Source: Arcobacter sp. LC1 (GTDB taxonomy: Bacteria > Campylobacterota > Campylobacteria > Campylobacterales > Arcobacteraceae). Taken from it: a stretch of 64,000 nt of DNA. Below, one piece after another: positions 9,924 to 19,439 of the stretch. A program made the translations under genes and the position numbers. The notes beneath the pieces were generated by a model, which was not told where the DNA came from, did not search any database, and saw only the letters and a program-made list of their open reading frames with translations. The stretch spans positions 227,458 through 291,457 of the forward strand of contig JAACJU010000001.1 in NCBI GenBank assembly GCA_021378565.1, in the 5' to 3' direction. How positions within the stretch are numbered: the stretch's first letter is position 1; every line of letters begins with the position of its first letter.

Positions 9924-9943
9924 TATAATTATTGTGATATAAT
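9924..9943 (+). promoter_or_regulatory. Promoter elements before the response regulator gene
   Basis: Two perfect TATAAT boxes lie at 9924-9929 and 9938-9943, just ahead of the ATG at 9950. The first would give a short leader. The rest of the 9695-9949 divergent region is AT-rich and should also hold the dctP promoter and any binding site of the regulator; I could not pick out an operator by eye. Confidence 0.45.
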
Positions 9944-9949
9944 TTAGGC

Positions 9950-10606
9950 ATGAAAATATTGCTAATTGAAGATAATAAGATACTCGCAGAGGGCATTTAT
10001 AAAAATCTAAAAGAGATAGGTTATTTAGTAGACCTCTTTAACGATGGAGAACTAGGGCTTTATGCTTTAGAAACAACAACTTATGATTTGCTAATATTGG
10101 ATTTAGGACTACCGATTATCGATGGTATTGAAATAATCAAAAAACTTCGAAAATCAAAGCATGCTTTGCCAATTTTGGTGATTTCAGCCCGTGATAAACT
10201 AGATCAAAAAATCCTAGGCTTGGAAACAGGAGCAGATGATTATCTCTGTAAACCTTTTGATATGGAAGAAGTGATTGCAAGAGTTCAAGCACTCCTAAGA
10301 CGAAGCAAAAATAATCTAACTCATATAATTACTTATAATGATCTCACGTATAATACCAAAACCTTTATACTTACAAAAGGCAACACTGTTATTGAGCTAA
10401 GCAAAAGAGAGTTAAAAATATTTGAGTGCCTATTGCAAAATCAAAATGCCATAGTGAGCAAAGAAAATATAGTAGAGCATATCACTACCATGGATGATGA
10501 TTTTAATCCTACAGCTGTTGAAACGTATATTTCTAGATTAAGAAAAAAACTTGGTTTGTCTATTAATATAAAAACAGTTCGAGGATTAGGCTATATAATG
10601 AACTAA
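9950..10606 (+). CDS. OmpR-family response regulator, TctD-like
   Basis: A 218-residue regulator. Receiver domain residues about 1-115: acidic pocket E7/D8, phospho-acceptor D51 in LILDLGLP, and K99 in LCKPFD. The winged-helix DNA-binding domain occupies about 125-218 (ELSKRELKIFECLL ... VETYISRLRKKL ... VRGLGYIM). It is divergent from the TRAP operon and immediately followed by its kinase, so it most likely controls dctPQM in response to the transported acid. Resemblance is closest to TctD-type regulators of tricarboxylate transporters; that link is inference. Confidence 0.9.
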   Translation: MKILLIEDNKILAEGIYKNLKEIGYLVDLFNDGELGLYALETTTYDLLILDLGLPIIDGIEIIKKLRKSKHALPILVISARDKLDQKILGLETGADDYLCKPFDMEEVIARVQALLRRSKNNLTHIITYNDLTYNTKTFILTKGNTVIELSKRELKIFECLLQNQNAIVSKENIVEHITTMDDDFNPTAVETYISRLRKKLGLSINIKTVRGLGYIMN

Positions 10607-10607
10607 T

Positions 10608-11987
10608 ATGAACAAAACGCAATCCATAAAATATCGCTTTATCTTTTGGCTTATCATACCACTAATCCTTTTTTCTTATTTTCTCCTTATTTATATTGAT
10701 AGCTTTCTAAGAATCCGAGTCAATACTTTTTTTGATGATAGACTCTTTGTCGCTGCTCAAAGTATTGAAGATTATATTGGTGTTAAAAAAGGAAAACTTA
10801 TTATCGACTTTAAGAATTTCTCAAAATATTATCTCTTACCAAATAAAAATGGCTTGATGTATTATTCAGTTGTCAATGACAAAGCTGATTTACTAATTGG
10901 GTGGCAATTTTTGTTCAAGAAAAATCTTTTAGGCAAACAAAATAAAAAAATTTATAATGAAATATACCATGGTGAAAAGCTTAGAGTTATTTCATACAAA
11001 ACTACAATCAATAGTTCGGGAAAAGCATATATTGCCTACATTTCTATCGCAAAAAGCTATCATGAACGAACAAAAAATATTAATAAGCTATTTAATATAG
11101 CATTACTTATCATGAGCCTTGTCTCACTTTTTACAATTATCATCGCATTAATTGCAGTCAATGTCGGCTTAAGACCGTTAATGTCCCTTAAAAAGAGTAT
11201 TCAAGAGAAGAAATACAAACGAGACTTTACCCCTTTAGACTTTAAAGCACCCGAAGAGATTAAAGATGCCGTAAATAGTATTAATATCTTGTTGGAGCAA
11301 AATAGAAATAATATTAAATATATTGAACAATTTAATTCTGATGTTTCTCACCAACTCAGAACTCCTTTAGCGGAGATGAAAATGAATATTGAACAATTTT
11401 TTGATAAAAAAGACCAAAGATTTACTATATTAAATTCGCGGATAAATTATATGTCTCATATTATTGAACAGCTTTTACTTTATGCAAAAACAAACCCAAG
11501 TACGATAAATTTAACAAGATTAAAAAAAGCAAATTTAAATCAAATTTGCAAAGATTATTGTATCAAAACAGCACCTAGAATCTATGATAAAGGATTTGAA
11601 TTCGCATTTGAAGACTTAGATGAAATAGTATTTATCAAAACCGATCCAATTATTTTAGCAAGTATGCTAGATAATATCATCAATAATGCTTTGCATTATG
11701 CCGTCGATCAAAATGGAAGCCCGATGGGGAAAATCACACTTTCAATACAAAGAAAAGAAGATACAATTTGGCTTAACGTAAAAGATGAAGGCAATGGTGT
11801 TCAAGAAATATTGTTAAAAAATATTTTTCAAAGATATTATAGAGTAGATTTAAATAAAAATAATGCAGGCTCAGGCTTGGGACTCAGCATCGTGAAACAA
11901 ATTGCCACGCTACATAATGCTAAAGTCTTAGCATCAAATGATTGCGGACTAAAAATATCCATAATTTTTCAATATCCAAAATATTAA
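10608..11987 (+). CDS. Sensor histidine kinase, TctE-like
   Basis: A 459-residue membrane kinase. The first membrane segment spans about 11-30 and the second about 164-188, framing a periplasmic sensor domain of about 130 residues. The H-box FNSDVSHQLRTPLAEMK has the phosphorylated His248. The N-box (DNIINNALHYA) and G-boxes (DEGNGV, GSGLGLSIV) follow, so the catalytic domain is intact. The gene starts one base after the regulator stop. The FNxDVSHQLRTPL signature is typical of TctE-like kinases. The signal is probably the TRAP substrate. Confidence 0.9.
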   Translation: MNKTQSIKYRFIFWLIIPLILFSYFLLIYIDSFLRIRVNTFFDDRLFVAAQSIEDYIGVKKGKLIIDFKNFSKYYLLPNKNGLMYYSVVNDKADLLIGWQFLFKKNLLGKQNKKIYNEIYHGEKLRVISYKTTINSSGKAYIAYISIAKSYHERTKNINKLFNIALLIMSLVSLFTIIIALIAVNVGLRPLMSLKKSIQEKKYKRDFTPLDFKAPEEIKDAVNSINILLEQNRNNIKYIEQFNSDVSHQLRTPLAEMKMNIEQFFDKKDQRFTILNSRINYMSHIIEQLLLYAKTNPSTINLTRLKKANLNQICKDYCIKTAPRIYDKGFEFAFEDLDEIVFIKTDPIILASMLDNIINNALHYAVDQNGSPMGKITLSIQRKEDTIWLNVKDEGNGVQEILLKNIFQRYYRVDLNKNNAGSGLGLSIVKQIATLHNAKVLASNDCGLKISIIFQYPKY

Positions 11988-12416
11988 TTTTATCTGCTCA
12001 GTCTTTATTTGATTAGTATATCCTTCTCTTATAATTGCAATATTACTATACAATTACAATATTTATAACATTTTACCATGACCTATTATTTATTTGTAAG
12101 AAAGTTTTATTGCAAAGCTTTAGATTTCTATAATACACTATAAGTATATTTTGTCTGCTTATCTCAAATATTGGGTGTATAATTATCTATTTTACTAACT
12201 AGACTTATACAAAAAATAAAATTTTAAATAAATTTTTAAAGTCAGCTTTTAAGAGGATAAGGATAAAATTTATTGTTTAAATAAAATAACTTTATTTCAT
12301 AACAAGTAAATTTTTATTTTACTTAGAACTTTTTAGCAAAATAAGTGAAAATAATTCACAAAAAAATAAAAAACTTAATAAATATTTTGTTGCAGTTTAT
12401 AATATTAGGAGGGCTT
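11988..12416. other. Intergenic region upstream of the Nramp gene, no gene seen
   Basis: AT-rich, with no convincing coding frame. It contains near-repeats (attgcaatatt and attacaatatt around 12040-12062) and, at about 12304-12324, a seven-pair hairpin AAGTAAA/TTTACTT just before the Nramp coding region. These could be promoter or metal-regulator sites, but no clear Fur/MntR box or manganese riboswitch is recognisable. Confidence 0.4.
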
Positions 12417-13679
12417 ATGACACTATCAAGATTTCATTTTATAAATAAATATCATTTAGCAGAAACATTTAAAAATAGAAAATCTATATGGTTGCTAATG
12501 GGGCCAGCTTTTGCAGCAGCAATAGGCTATATTGATCCAGGGAACTATGCAACCAATATCCAAGCAGGTGCAAAATACGGCTACGCCCTTTTATGGGTTG
12601 TAGTTGTATCAAATATTATGGCTGCTTTTATTCAATATTTTTCATCTAAATTGGGGCTTGCTACCAATCAAAGCTTAGCAACTCACATAAAAAATAGGGT
12701 TCCAAAAAGTGTCGCATATTTTTATTGGATTCAAACCGAAGTGATAGCTATCGCTACAGACCTTGCAGAGGTTATAGGCGCGTCTCTTGGATTTAAACTA
12801 GTTTTTGGAGTTACTCTTTTGCAAGGTGCAGTTTTTACTGCAGTGTTTAGTTGGTTAATACTTATGTTGCAAAAACAAGGGCTTAAAAAAATTGAATTTA
12901 TAGTTGCGATAATGCTTTTAGTTGTATGTGGATTATATATTATAGAACTTTTTTTCGCACTTCCAGATCCTGATGAAGTGGCTTTTGGGATGATAAATAT
13001 TCAAATCCCAGATAATGCTGCTATTTATCTATCTGCGGGTATCTTAGGAGCTACTATTATGCCACATGTTATATACCTTCACTCATCTATGAGTAAAAAA
13101 GATGCTCAAAATCTTTCAGTAAAGCAAAGAAAGTTTGCTGTTAAAGTTAGTCGTTGGGATGTTGGTTTGGCCATGCTGATAGCTAGTTTTGTGAATTTAG
13201 CAATGCTTGCAATGGCAGCTGCATCTTTGCACAATGCTCCAGGAATTTCGCCAGATAATATAGATCTTACTAAAGCATACGAAACACTTGCTCCAATTTT
13301 AGGCAATCATGCGAGTTTAATATTTGGAATTTCACTTATAGTTGCAGGTATTGCCTCAACTGTCATAGGAACTCTAGCAGGACAAGAACTAATGAGTGAT
13401 TTTGTTTCATTTAAAATCCCTTTAACTGTTAGAAGAATTCTTACAATGTTTCCATCTTTTATAATAATATATCTTGGAATAAATGCCACTAAAATTTTAA
13501 TATTTTCTCAAGTAATACTTAGTTTTGGAATTGCTTTTGCGGTTGTGCCTTTAATACATTTTTGCTCTAAAGAGTCAATTATGGGGCAATTCACGCTAAG
13601 CAAGAAATTGCAATTTATAGGGTGGGTTATAGTCGCAGTAGTAATATCGTTAAATGCTTTTTTATTAATGTCGATTTAA
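12417..13679 (+). CDS. mntH: Nramp-family divalent metal (Mn2+/Fe2+) transporter
   Basis: A 420-residue proton-coupled metal importer with about 11 hydrophobic segments. The signature AAIGYIDPGNYATN near residue 37 supplies the metal-binding Asp and Asn of helix 1, and MPHVIYLHSSM near residue 210 matches the helix-6 metal-binding segment. An in-frame ATG lies at 12345, but I chose 12417: a strong AGGAGG sits just upstream and the product then has normal family length without an extra charged leader. Convergent with tnaA; the shared hairpin downstream probably ends both transcripts. Confidence 0.93.
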   Translation: MTLSRFHFINKYHLAETFKNRKSIWLLMGPAFAAAIGYIDPGNYATNIQAGAKYGYALLWVVVVSNIMAAFIQYFSSKLGLATNQSLATHIKNRVPKSVAYFYWIQTEVIAIATDLAEVIGASLGFKLVFGVTLLQGAVFTAVFSWLILMLQKQGLKKIEFIVAIMLLVVCGLYIIELFFALPDPDEVAFGMINIQIPDNAAIYLSAGILGATIMPHVIYLHSSMSKKDAQNLSVKQRKFAVKVSRWDVGLAMLIASFVNLAMLAMAAASLHNAPGISPDNIDLTKAYETLAPILGNHASLIFGISLIVAGIASTVIGTLAGQELMSDFVSFKIPLTVRRILTMFPSFIIIYLGINATKILIFSQVILSFGIAFAVVPLIHFCSKESIMGQFTLSKKLQFIGWVIVAVVISLNAFLLMSI

Positions 13680-13803
13680 TAATTTAGTTAATAAAATCTT
13701 TGCTTGTATTTTTATGATGTATGAGTTTTTTATAAATGTATGTAATAGCGTCTTTCTAGTTTGGGAGAACTAAATATAAACAATAATACCTAATCCTCCA
13801 ATT

Positions 13804-13834
13804 AAGGAAGGTTATGATTTTTCATAGCCTTCTT
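13804..13834. terminator. Bidirectional terminator hairpin between mntH and tnaA
   Basis: A long imperfect stem (AAGGAAGGTTATGA pairing with TCATAGCCTTCTT around a TTTT loop) lies between two convergent genes, 18 bases beyond the tnaA stop and about 125 bases beyond mntH. There is no strong U-tract on either side. Confidence 0.6.
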
Positions 13835-13851
13835 ATCAATATTTATTTAAT

Positions 13852-15267
13852 TTAAACTTCTTTTAAACGTGCTGTAAAATGACGAAGCACAGGAGCCTCA
13901 TATGTAAAAGTAAGACCTTTTATATTTTTTGCATTCTCTTTTACTTTAACAAAAGCTTCAATAACAAAGTCCATATGTGTTTGGGTGTAAGTAGCACGAG
14001 GAATTGTTAAACGAAGTAATTCAGCAGGACAATCATACTGCTCTCCTGTAGCTGGATCACGTCCTAATAATAATGAACCAATCTCAACAGCACGAATACC
14101 TGCTACTTTATAAAGTTCACAAGCTAATGCATGAGCGGGAAACTGATATGAAGGAATATGCGGTAATAATTTTCCTGCATCAACAAATGCAGCATGCCCA
14201 CCTGCTTGTTGACAAACAATGCCTTCTTTTTCTAATCCATTAACAAGGTATTGAATTTGAGCAATTCTATATGCTAACCAATCTTGTTGCATACCATCAT
14301 ATAAACCAACAGCAAGACGCTCCATAGCGCCACCTTCAAGACCACCATAAGTAGGAAATCCTTCTTGAATCACACATAAGCCACGACATTCAGTATAAAC
14401 ATTTAACATTAAATCATCTTTAAAGCTCAATATTCCACCCATTGGTACCATTGCATCTTTTTTTGCTGACATAGCAAAACCATCTGCATATTTATAAGTT
14501 TCAAATGTTATTTCTTTAATAGACCAATCTTTATAAGCTTCTTCTCTTTGTTGAATGAAGTATGCATTTTCTGCAAATCTTGCTGAATCAATAATAACAG
14601 GTATATCATATTTTTGGGCAATTTTATAAACTGCTTTTAGATTTGCGATTGAAACTGGCTGTCCACCTGCAGAATTGCATGTAATAGTAGCTACAATATA
14701 TGGAACATTTTTTGCACCTGTATCTAAAATAATTTTTTCTAATTCAACTAAATCAAAATTTCCCTTGAAATCTGCATTAACTGATGTATCAAAGGCTTCT
14801 TTTGTGTATGCATTTTTTGCTACACATGCATTAAGTTGTGTATGGCCTTGCGTTGTATCAAAAAAATAGTTTGAGATAGCAACCATTTTTGTTCTATCTA
14901 ATCCCTTTTTTTGCTCACGCATCTTGATTAATACGGGAATATAGATTTGTTCTGCGCCACGTCCTTGATGAGTTGGCATAGTAAAGTTGTATCCAAAAAT
15001 ATCTTTTACTGCTTTAGTTAATGCATAATAACTCCTGCTACCGCTGTATGCTTCATCACCTCGAAACATTGCAGCTTGCATATTTTGAGTCATTGCGCCC
15101 GTTCCTGAATCTGACAATAAATCGATAAATACATCTTCACTATCTAATAAAAATGGATTCATACCTGCTTTTAAAATAGCCTCTTTTCTGTATTTCTCTG
15201 ATGTACGTTTTATTGGCTCAATAACTCGTATTCGAAATGGTTCTGGCAAATGTTTAAAATTTTCCAT
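13852..15267 (-). CDS. tnaA: Tryptophanase (L-tryptophan indole-lyase)
   Basis: 471 residues, the same length as E. coli TnaA and nearly collinear with it from the first residues ([18 protein letters not shown]) to the last (LRHFTAKLKEV-like end). PLP-dependent enzyme splitting tryptophan to indole, pyruvate and ammonia. The Schiff-base lysine is in [12 protein letters not shown] (about residue 270), and TQGHTQLN and THQGRGAEQ are conserved. Upstream on the minus strand are an aaggat ribosome site and a possible TATACT -10. I see neither a TnaC-type leader peptide nor a tnaB permease. The closeness to enterobacterial TnaA in an epsilonproteobacterial background suggests transfer. Confidence 0.96.
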   Translation of the reverse strand: MENFKHLPEPFRIRVIEPIKRTSEKYRKEAILKAGMNPFLLDSEDVFIDLLSDSGTGAMTQNMQAAMFRGDEAYSGSRSYYALTKAVKDIFGYNFTMPTHQGRGAEQIYIPVLIKMREQKKGLDRTKMVAISNYFFDTTQGHTQLNACVAKNAYTKEAFDTSVNADFKGNFDLVELEKIILDTGAKNVPYIVATITCNSAGGQPVSIANLKAVYKIAQKYDIPVIIDSARFAENAYFIQQREEAYKDWSIKEITFETYKYADGFAMSAKKDAMVPMGGILSFKDDLMLNVYTECRGLCVIQEGFPTYGGLEGGAMERLAVGLYDGMQQDWLAYRIAQIQYLVNGLEKEGIVCQQAGGHAAFVDAGKLLPHIPSYQFPAHALACELYKVAGIRAVEIGSLLLGRDPATGEQYDCPAELLRLTIPRATYTQTHMDFVIEAFVKVKENAKNIKGLTFTYEAPVLRHFTARLKEV

Positions 15268-15595
15268 AATTAATATCCTTTTTTATTTAGTATAGTATTC
15301 TAAAAGTTATAGTTAAATAAATTGAATAAAGATTTTTCTTGTTTGCTAATTGCTTATTTTATACCTTTATAAATTTAAAATATTAGAATATAATTTATTT
15401 ATTTTGATATTTCATATTTTTTTCTTGTGGGGAACAAGGATTCAAAATATTGCCATATTTATTCTCCTAATAAATTTTAATATTAGAAATATTTTTATAC
15501 CTATCATCTCTTGTGCAAATATTATAGTTATCAAAATAATGACTTTTAAAATTTGGTATTCTTTTGCTGTCTATTTAAAATTGAACTGCAATAAT
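15268..15595. other. tnaA upstream region to attL, no gene seen
   Basis: Holds the tnaA promoter on the minus strand and then AT-rich sequence up to the element boundary. A plus-strand open frame starting at 15350 runs into the att repeat, has no ribosome site, and encodes a composition typical of random AT-rich DNA, so I do not call it a gene. Confidence 0.5.
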
Positions 15596-15656
15596 TACCT
15601 ATATGGGGATATGAATATTTATATCATTTTCTCTTGCCCGATTCTATATAGGACAA
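15596..15656. repeat. attL: left copy of the element boundary repeat
   Basis: Ungapped match to 39343-39403 (offset 23747) with about eight mismatches, including the 15-bp identical core at 15638-15652. Read on the minus strand it still encodes LYRIGQEK followed by M-I-stop, the displaced original 3' end of the target gene; the attR copy encodes LYRIGQEK-I-L-stop. Confidence 0.85.
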
Positions 15657-15700
15657 TAAGACCCTAAGAAAGAGCTTTAATGAGTAATATATTTTTATAG

Positions 15701-15720
15701 GTACACTTTAAGTACACTTT
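15701..15720. repeat. Two direct GTACACTTT repeats near attL
   Basis: GTACACTTT at 15701-15709 and 15712-15720, spaced 11 bases start to start. The same nonamer occurs three times near attR. Position on both sides of the recombination core suggests integrase arm-type or excisionase binding sites. Confidence 0.6.
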
Positions 15721-15851
15721 TTAATAAAAGTCTTATATTGGTTAATTCTGATTCATTTATATAGCACCGCATTATAACAAAAATTAGTTCTTAATCAATA
15801 GTTAAATATAATTTGCACTAAGATAAAATTATTATTGCAAGGATACCAAAT

Positions 15852-17333
15852 ATGGGAGCAAGAAGAAATGGAGTAGAGCAAACACATGTTAATGACATTA
15901 ATTATATTTTAAAGTATACAATAGATAGTAGTGCATTCCATATATTCAAGTTAAATAATTGGATTGATGAATATAATTCTCGTCAAAAGAATAACATAAG
16001 TACATTAGACATTTTAAACAAACTCTATAAGAAGAATTGTGCAATTTGGTTTAATGCTCATGGTGATTTGTGCTATAGATTATCTCTTGATGGCGATACT
16101 ATTGTGAGCTCTTGGAAAAAAATAGGATATGTTTTTCACAATTTATTTGGATTAGATATAGAAGTAAAAAAGTATGGCTATGGCAAGCCAGTAGCAAAAC
16201 CTATAGATCATAAAAAGTTGGATAAACTAAAATATACTATTTATATAAATGAGTTGATAATGGTAGAAAAAGAGATTTTTTATCCAAAAATAAAACGAGA
16301 GTTTTGCAAGAAAGACAGGCTATTTCATAAAAATATATTTAAACCAACAAGGTTCATGACTCAAAATGAAGTGTGTCATTATGAGTCAAAATATTCTATT
16401 ATATTACAGTACATTTACCATTTATCTAATTACAATAGAGAGCGATTTAATTATATCATTAATTGGTTAGCAAATATGTTTAATAACCTAACTAAATCAT
16501 GTGTAGCTTTAATACTAATTGGCAAAAAAGAGTCAGGTAGAGATATTTTATTTAATGACATTATAAAACCTTTGTTTGGATTTCAATACTGTATTGAAAT
16601 TGATGATAATGATTTAGAAGTTAAGCATTTTGATAAATTATTTAAAGATAAAATTTTTTATAATTTTAATGAAATTTCCCATGAAGCTATAGATAAAAAA
16701 ACAAAAAATATTTGCAAAGAAGTCATAGAAAGCAACGTTGTATTTATTGAGAAAAACTACAAAGAATCATATCAGGAAACAAAAATATTTGCTCAAACAC
16801 TCATTACAACTAGTAAGCCATATACACCAATTATTGATACTAGTAGATTAAATTACACTATTTTTAATATAAAACAAAATTTAGAAGAAATGCCAATACA
16901 AGATGGAATTAAAGTCAAGAGATTGCATCAATACATAAAAGATGATCTGAATAATTTTGTACTATTTTTAAAATCTTTTAAAGTTGATATTAGTTTAGCT
17001 AATCAACCATTTGATAAAGATGATAAAAATATTATGCTTGATTGCAACAAAGATATATATGAGATTTTTATTGAAGCTATTAAGACTGAAGATAAAGAGT
17101 ATTTCAAAAAGGTAAAAGATGATACTGCATTGTACAAAGGATTACTTTATGATTTTGATAGAGATAGAGTTAATCAAGCGAATCTTGCTAAATATTTTTC
17201 TATAATTTATCCAGAAGAACCAATTATGCACACAAAAACCTTACTCAAGAAATTAAGAGAACTAGATGACAAATTTTTTAATCATAATAATATTAAATCA
17301 AGCAATGGTAAACAGTTTTTTATAATTTTATAA
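15852..17333 (+). CDS. D5/NrS-1-like SF3 helicase-type replication protein with degenerate Walker A
   Basis: A 493-residue protein first after attL. The order of a helical region (residues 185-220), LIGKKESGRDILFNDIIKPLFG near 222-243 and KDKIFYNFNEIS near 277 matches the helicase domain of phage/plasmid primase-helicases, where the first segment is usually LIGxxGTGKST. Here the P-loop reads G224-KKES-G-R-D, so the invariant lysine and Ser/Thr are replaced, which should impair ATP binding. The C-terminal 90 residues look like a winged-helix region. No primase catalytic motif is visible. The role is presumably element replication; the assignment is by pattern only. Confidence 0.6.
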   Translation: MGARRNGVEQTHVNDINYILKYTIDSSAFHIFKLNNWIDEYNSRQKNNISTLDILNKLYKKNCAIWFNAHGDLCYRLSLDGDTIVSSWKKIGYVFHNLFGLDIEVKKYGYGKPVAKPIDHKKLDKLKYTIYINELIMVEKEIFYPKIKREFCKKDRLFHKNIFKPTRFMTQNEVCHYESKYSIILQYIYHLSNYNRERFNYIINWLANMFNNLTKSCVALILIGKKESGRDILFNDIIKPLFGFQYCIEIDDNDLEVKHFDKLFKDKIFYNFNEISHEAIDKKTKNICKEVIESNVVFIEKNYKESYQETKIFAQTLITTSKPYTPIIDTSRLNYTIFNIKQNLEEMPIQDGIKVKRLHQYIKDDLNNFVLFLKSFKVDISLANQPFDKDDKNIMLDCNKDIYEIFIEAIKTEDKEYFKKVKDDTALYKGLLYDFDRDRVNQANLAKYFSIIYPEEPIMHTKTLLKKLRELDDKFFNHNNIKSSNGKQFFIIL

Positions 17334-18019
17334 AGGTATTTAATAGTTAATAAATAATTTTATACACTTTATTATAAAAATTTACTTATTTAAATAGGTT
17401 TTAAATATTATTAGATACCTTATAAATATTTTAAAATACTCTTATAATATCTATTTTGTCGATATTTATTGGATTAAAGGGTTTTAAATTAATATTTTAC
17501 ATTTTATTTTTATCGTAATTATTTACTAGTATTTTTAAGTTTTTATTTGAATATATTGCTTAAGATACTATTTATAGCTACATTGAATTATTCATATTAT
17601 ATTTTTTTATATAAAATATCTTTTAAATTTTAGAAAAAGCATAGCAACATTGATATAAAATATGAATAACTTCTTAAGATTTTTTTACAATCAAAATGCT
17701 TTATAATATAATTTAAAACAATAGGTATAAATAATTCTAAAATGCAATATATAACCACATATATCTCGTTACGAGTAAAATGAGTCATCTTGTTAAAAAG
17801 ATTATCTCGAATTTAAATAAAATAAAAATTTTAACGAAAGCATTGTTTTGATGGGAATAGACCAAATCAATAATTCTTATATAATTACTACCTAATAACT
17901 ACTCTAATAATATTTTATTAATACATGGATATATAAATAATATTATTAAATATGCTAGTACTGCTATTACTTACTATTGATTTATTCCTAACAAATAAAC
18001 AAACAAGAGGAGAGTTAGT
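17334..18019. other. Long AT-rich non-coding region, possible replication origin
   Basis: Nearly 690 bases with no supportable gene, between the helicase-like and Rep-like genes. It is extremely AT-rich and contains a separated inverted pair, ATTCATATT at about 17590 and AATATGAAT at about 17660. A strong ribosome site (AGAGGAGAG) for the Rep-like gene lies at its end. Origins often sit beside rep genes, but no clear iteron array is visible. Confidence 0.35.
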
Positions 18020-18952
18020 ATGTTAGATATTAATTACAATACAGAAATAGACACTGTAGCACTACAATTAGACTTTGATAGTGCAGAAGAACAAAAAAAT
18101 GAATTTGATCAATTAGGAGACTGGATAATCGCTAAACGGTTAGGATTATTAAAATTTGATACAAATAAAACAAGTAAAATAAGAGTCCACGAACTCTATA
18201 GTGGTAAAAGTATAATAGCAACATTTAGCACAGGTGCTACAACAAAAAAAGATGATTACAATAGAGGTATTATAAAATATTATATTCGCATTAGAATAGC
18301 TGGATTAAAGAGCTACAACATAGTAGCTGATAGTGCTTCATCTAGTACGTTGGTAACAATATGTGCATATTTAAATGCAGCAGGAAAGAGTTATAGATTT
18401 GTTGAGCTTGATGTATGTCTTGATATATTTTGTTCATTTAAAAACATATTAGCAGTATGTACACAACGTACAGCAAGAACATCATACAACGATATTGGCA
18501 ATTTGTATAAAAATAGTACGAGTTATATAGAATACTTTCAAGATGCTTACACAAGGAAACAAGCTACCAAACGAGCTTACCTCTATGATAAACAAACCAA
18601 AGAAGGTTTGGCTTTTAATGTAACAAGATTTGAAATAAAATTACAAAATGGTTGGTTCTTAAACAATGAATTAAATGTAGAATCAATTATTAATACGATA
18701 AATCGTTATCATGTGATGTATTATAAAAATATAAGAAATAAAAAGTCAAAAATAAATCATTATAATAGCTATGCAAATGTAACAGCTAGGGAAATACGGC
18801 AACTAGAGTTTGAGAAATATAGGCTTTATCCCAATCAAAACATTATTAAAGAATTCATAAGACAAATACAATCAGTTTACATAGATCATTATGAAAATAT
18901 TGTTATTCCAACTTTATATCCAAAAAATAACTTTATAAAAGATTTTACCTAA
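18020..18952 (+). CDS. Putative replication initiation (Rep-like) protein
   Basis: A 310-residue protein preceded by a good ribosome site (AGAGGAGAG). RFVELDVCLDIFC near 130-145 and VTRFEIKLQNGWF near 200 resemble the acidic and basic motifs of plasmid/filamentous-phage replication initiators (gene II/RstA-like), and KRAYLYDKQTKEG precedes the latter. No HUH motif is obvious, so catalytic nicking activity is uncertain. It lies beside a large non-coding AT-rich region, consistent with an initiator binding its own origin. Confidence in the family is moderate to low. Confidence 0.5.
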   Translation: MLDINYNTEIDTVALQLDFDSAEEQKNEFDQLGDWIIAKRLGLLKFDTNKTSKIRVHELYSGKSIIATFSTGATTKKDDYNRGIIKYYIRIRIAGLKSYNIVADSASSSTLVTICAYLNAAGKSYRFVELDVCLDIFCSFKNILAVCTQRTARTSYNDIGNLYKNSTSYIEYFQDAYTRKQATKRAYLYDKQTKEGLAFNVTRFEIKLQNGWFLNNELNVESIINTINRYHVMYYKNIRNKKSKINHYNSYANVTAREIRQLEFEKYRLYPNQNIIKEFIRQIQSVYIDHYENIVIPTLYPKNNFIKDFT

Positions 18953-19094
18953 TATATATAATGATAAAAGAATAAAATTAAAAACTACTTATTACTATGC
19001 GAAGAAACAACTATAGTTTCAGAAAAATCCATAAAGTTTTTCTTATTACAAAATTATATTGCTTTTAGCATAAAATATTTAATAGGACATTAAA

Positions 19095-19304
19095 ATGAAA
19101 ACGAATTTTGCAGAATTAATACCAAATGCCATATTGCTATCTATTAAAGATATAAATGACTTAAGAATTATTAAAAGTGATATGCTTAAGAAACTTATTT
19201 ATAATCGAGAAATAGAAGTTGTGAAATTAGGTAAAAAGAATTTTATCACAAAAATTGCATTAATTGCCTACTTAGAAAAAAATACAATTCCAGCTACAAA
19301 CTAA
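19095..19304 (+). CDS. Small helix-turn-helix/excisionase-like protein
   Basis: 69 residues. The pattern LSIKDINDLRIIKSDMLKKLIYNREIEVVKLGKKNFITKIALIAYLEKN fits a MerR/Xis-type DNA-binding fold: helix, recognition helix, then a short wing with a 'VKLGKKNFI' strand. Such proteins direct excision or regulate small elements. The start follows an aggacatt stretch at a suitable distance. It could be the excisionase partner of the integrase at 38-39 kb; that is inference. Confidence 0.6.
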   Translation: MKTNFAELIPNAILLSIKDINDLRIIKSDMLKKLIYNREIEVVKLGKKNFITKIALIAYLEKNTIPATN

Positions 19305-19387
19305 ACAACAAGATTACTAAATAAAATTTCCTCAACTATTTAAATATAAAATATATGACCCTACACTTTTTTAAAAAATAAAAAGTA

Positions 19388-19418
19388 CTACAAGCATAGC
19401 TAGTAGCTATGCTTGTAG
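19388..19418. terminator. Perfect 13-bp hairpin between convergent genes
   Basis: CTACAAGCATAGC pairs perfectly with GCTATGCTTGTAG around a five-base loop (tagta). It lies between the plus-strand excisionase-like gene and the minus-strand DUF2958 gene, 21 bases beyond the latter's stop, so it probably terminates transcription from both sides. Confidence 0.7.
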
Positions 19419-19439
19419 AGTGTTGTACAGCTTCAATAC

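Noticed and set aside
12240-12416. Manganese riboswitch before the Nramp gene
   Set aside because: I could not match the conserved yybP-ykoY core; only a short AT-rich hairpin is present.
15350-15667. Plus-strand open frame of about 105 codons after tnaA
   Set aside because: No ribosome site, hydrophobic random-like composition, and its end is the reverse strand of the attL repeat.
15852-17333. Complete primase-polymerase of NrS-1 type
   Set aside because: The protein is too short and lacks a visible primase catalytic motif; only the helicase-like part is supported.
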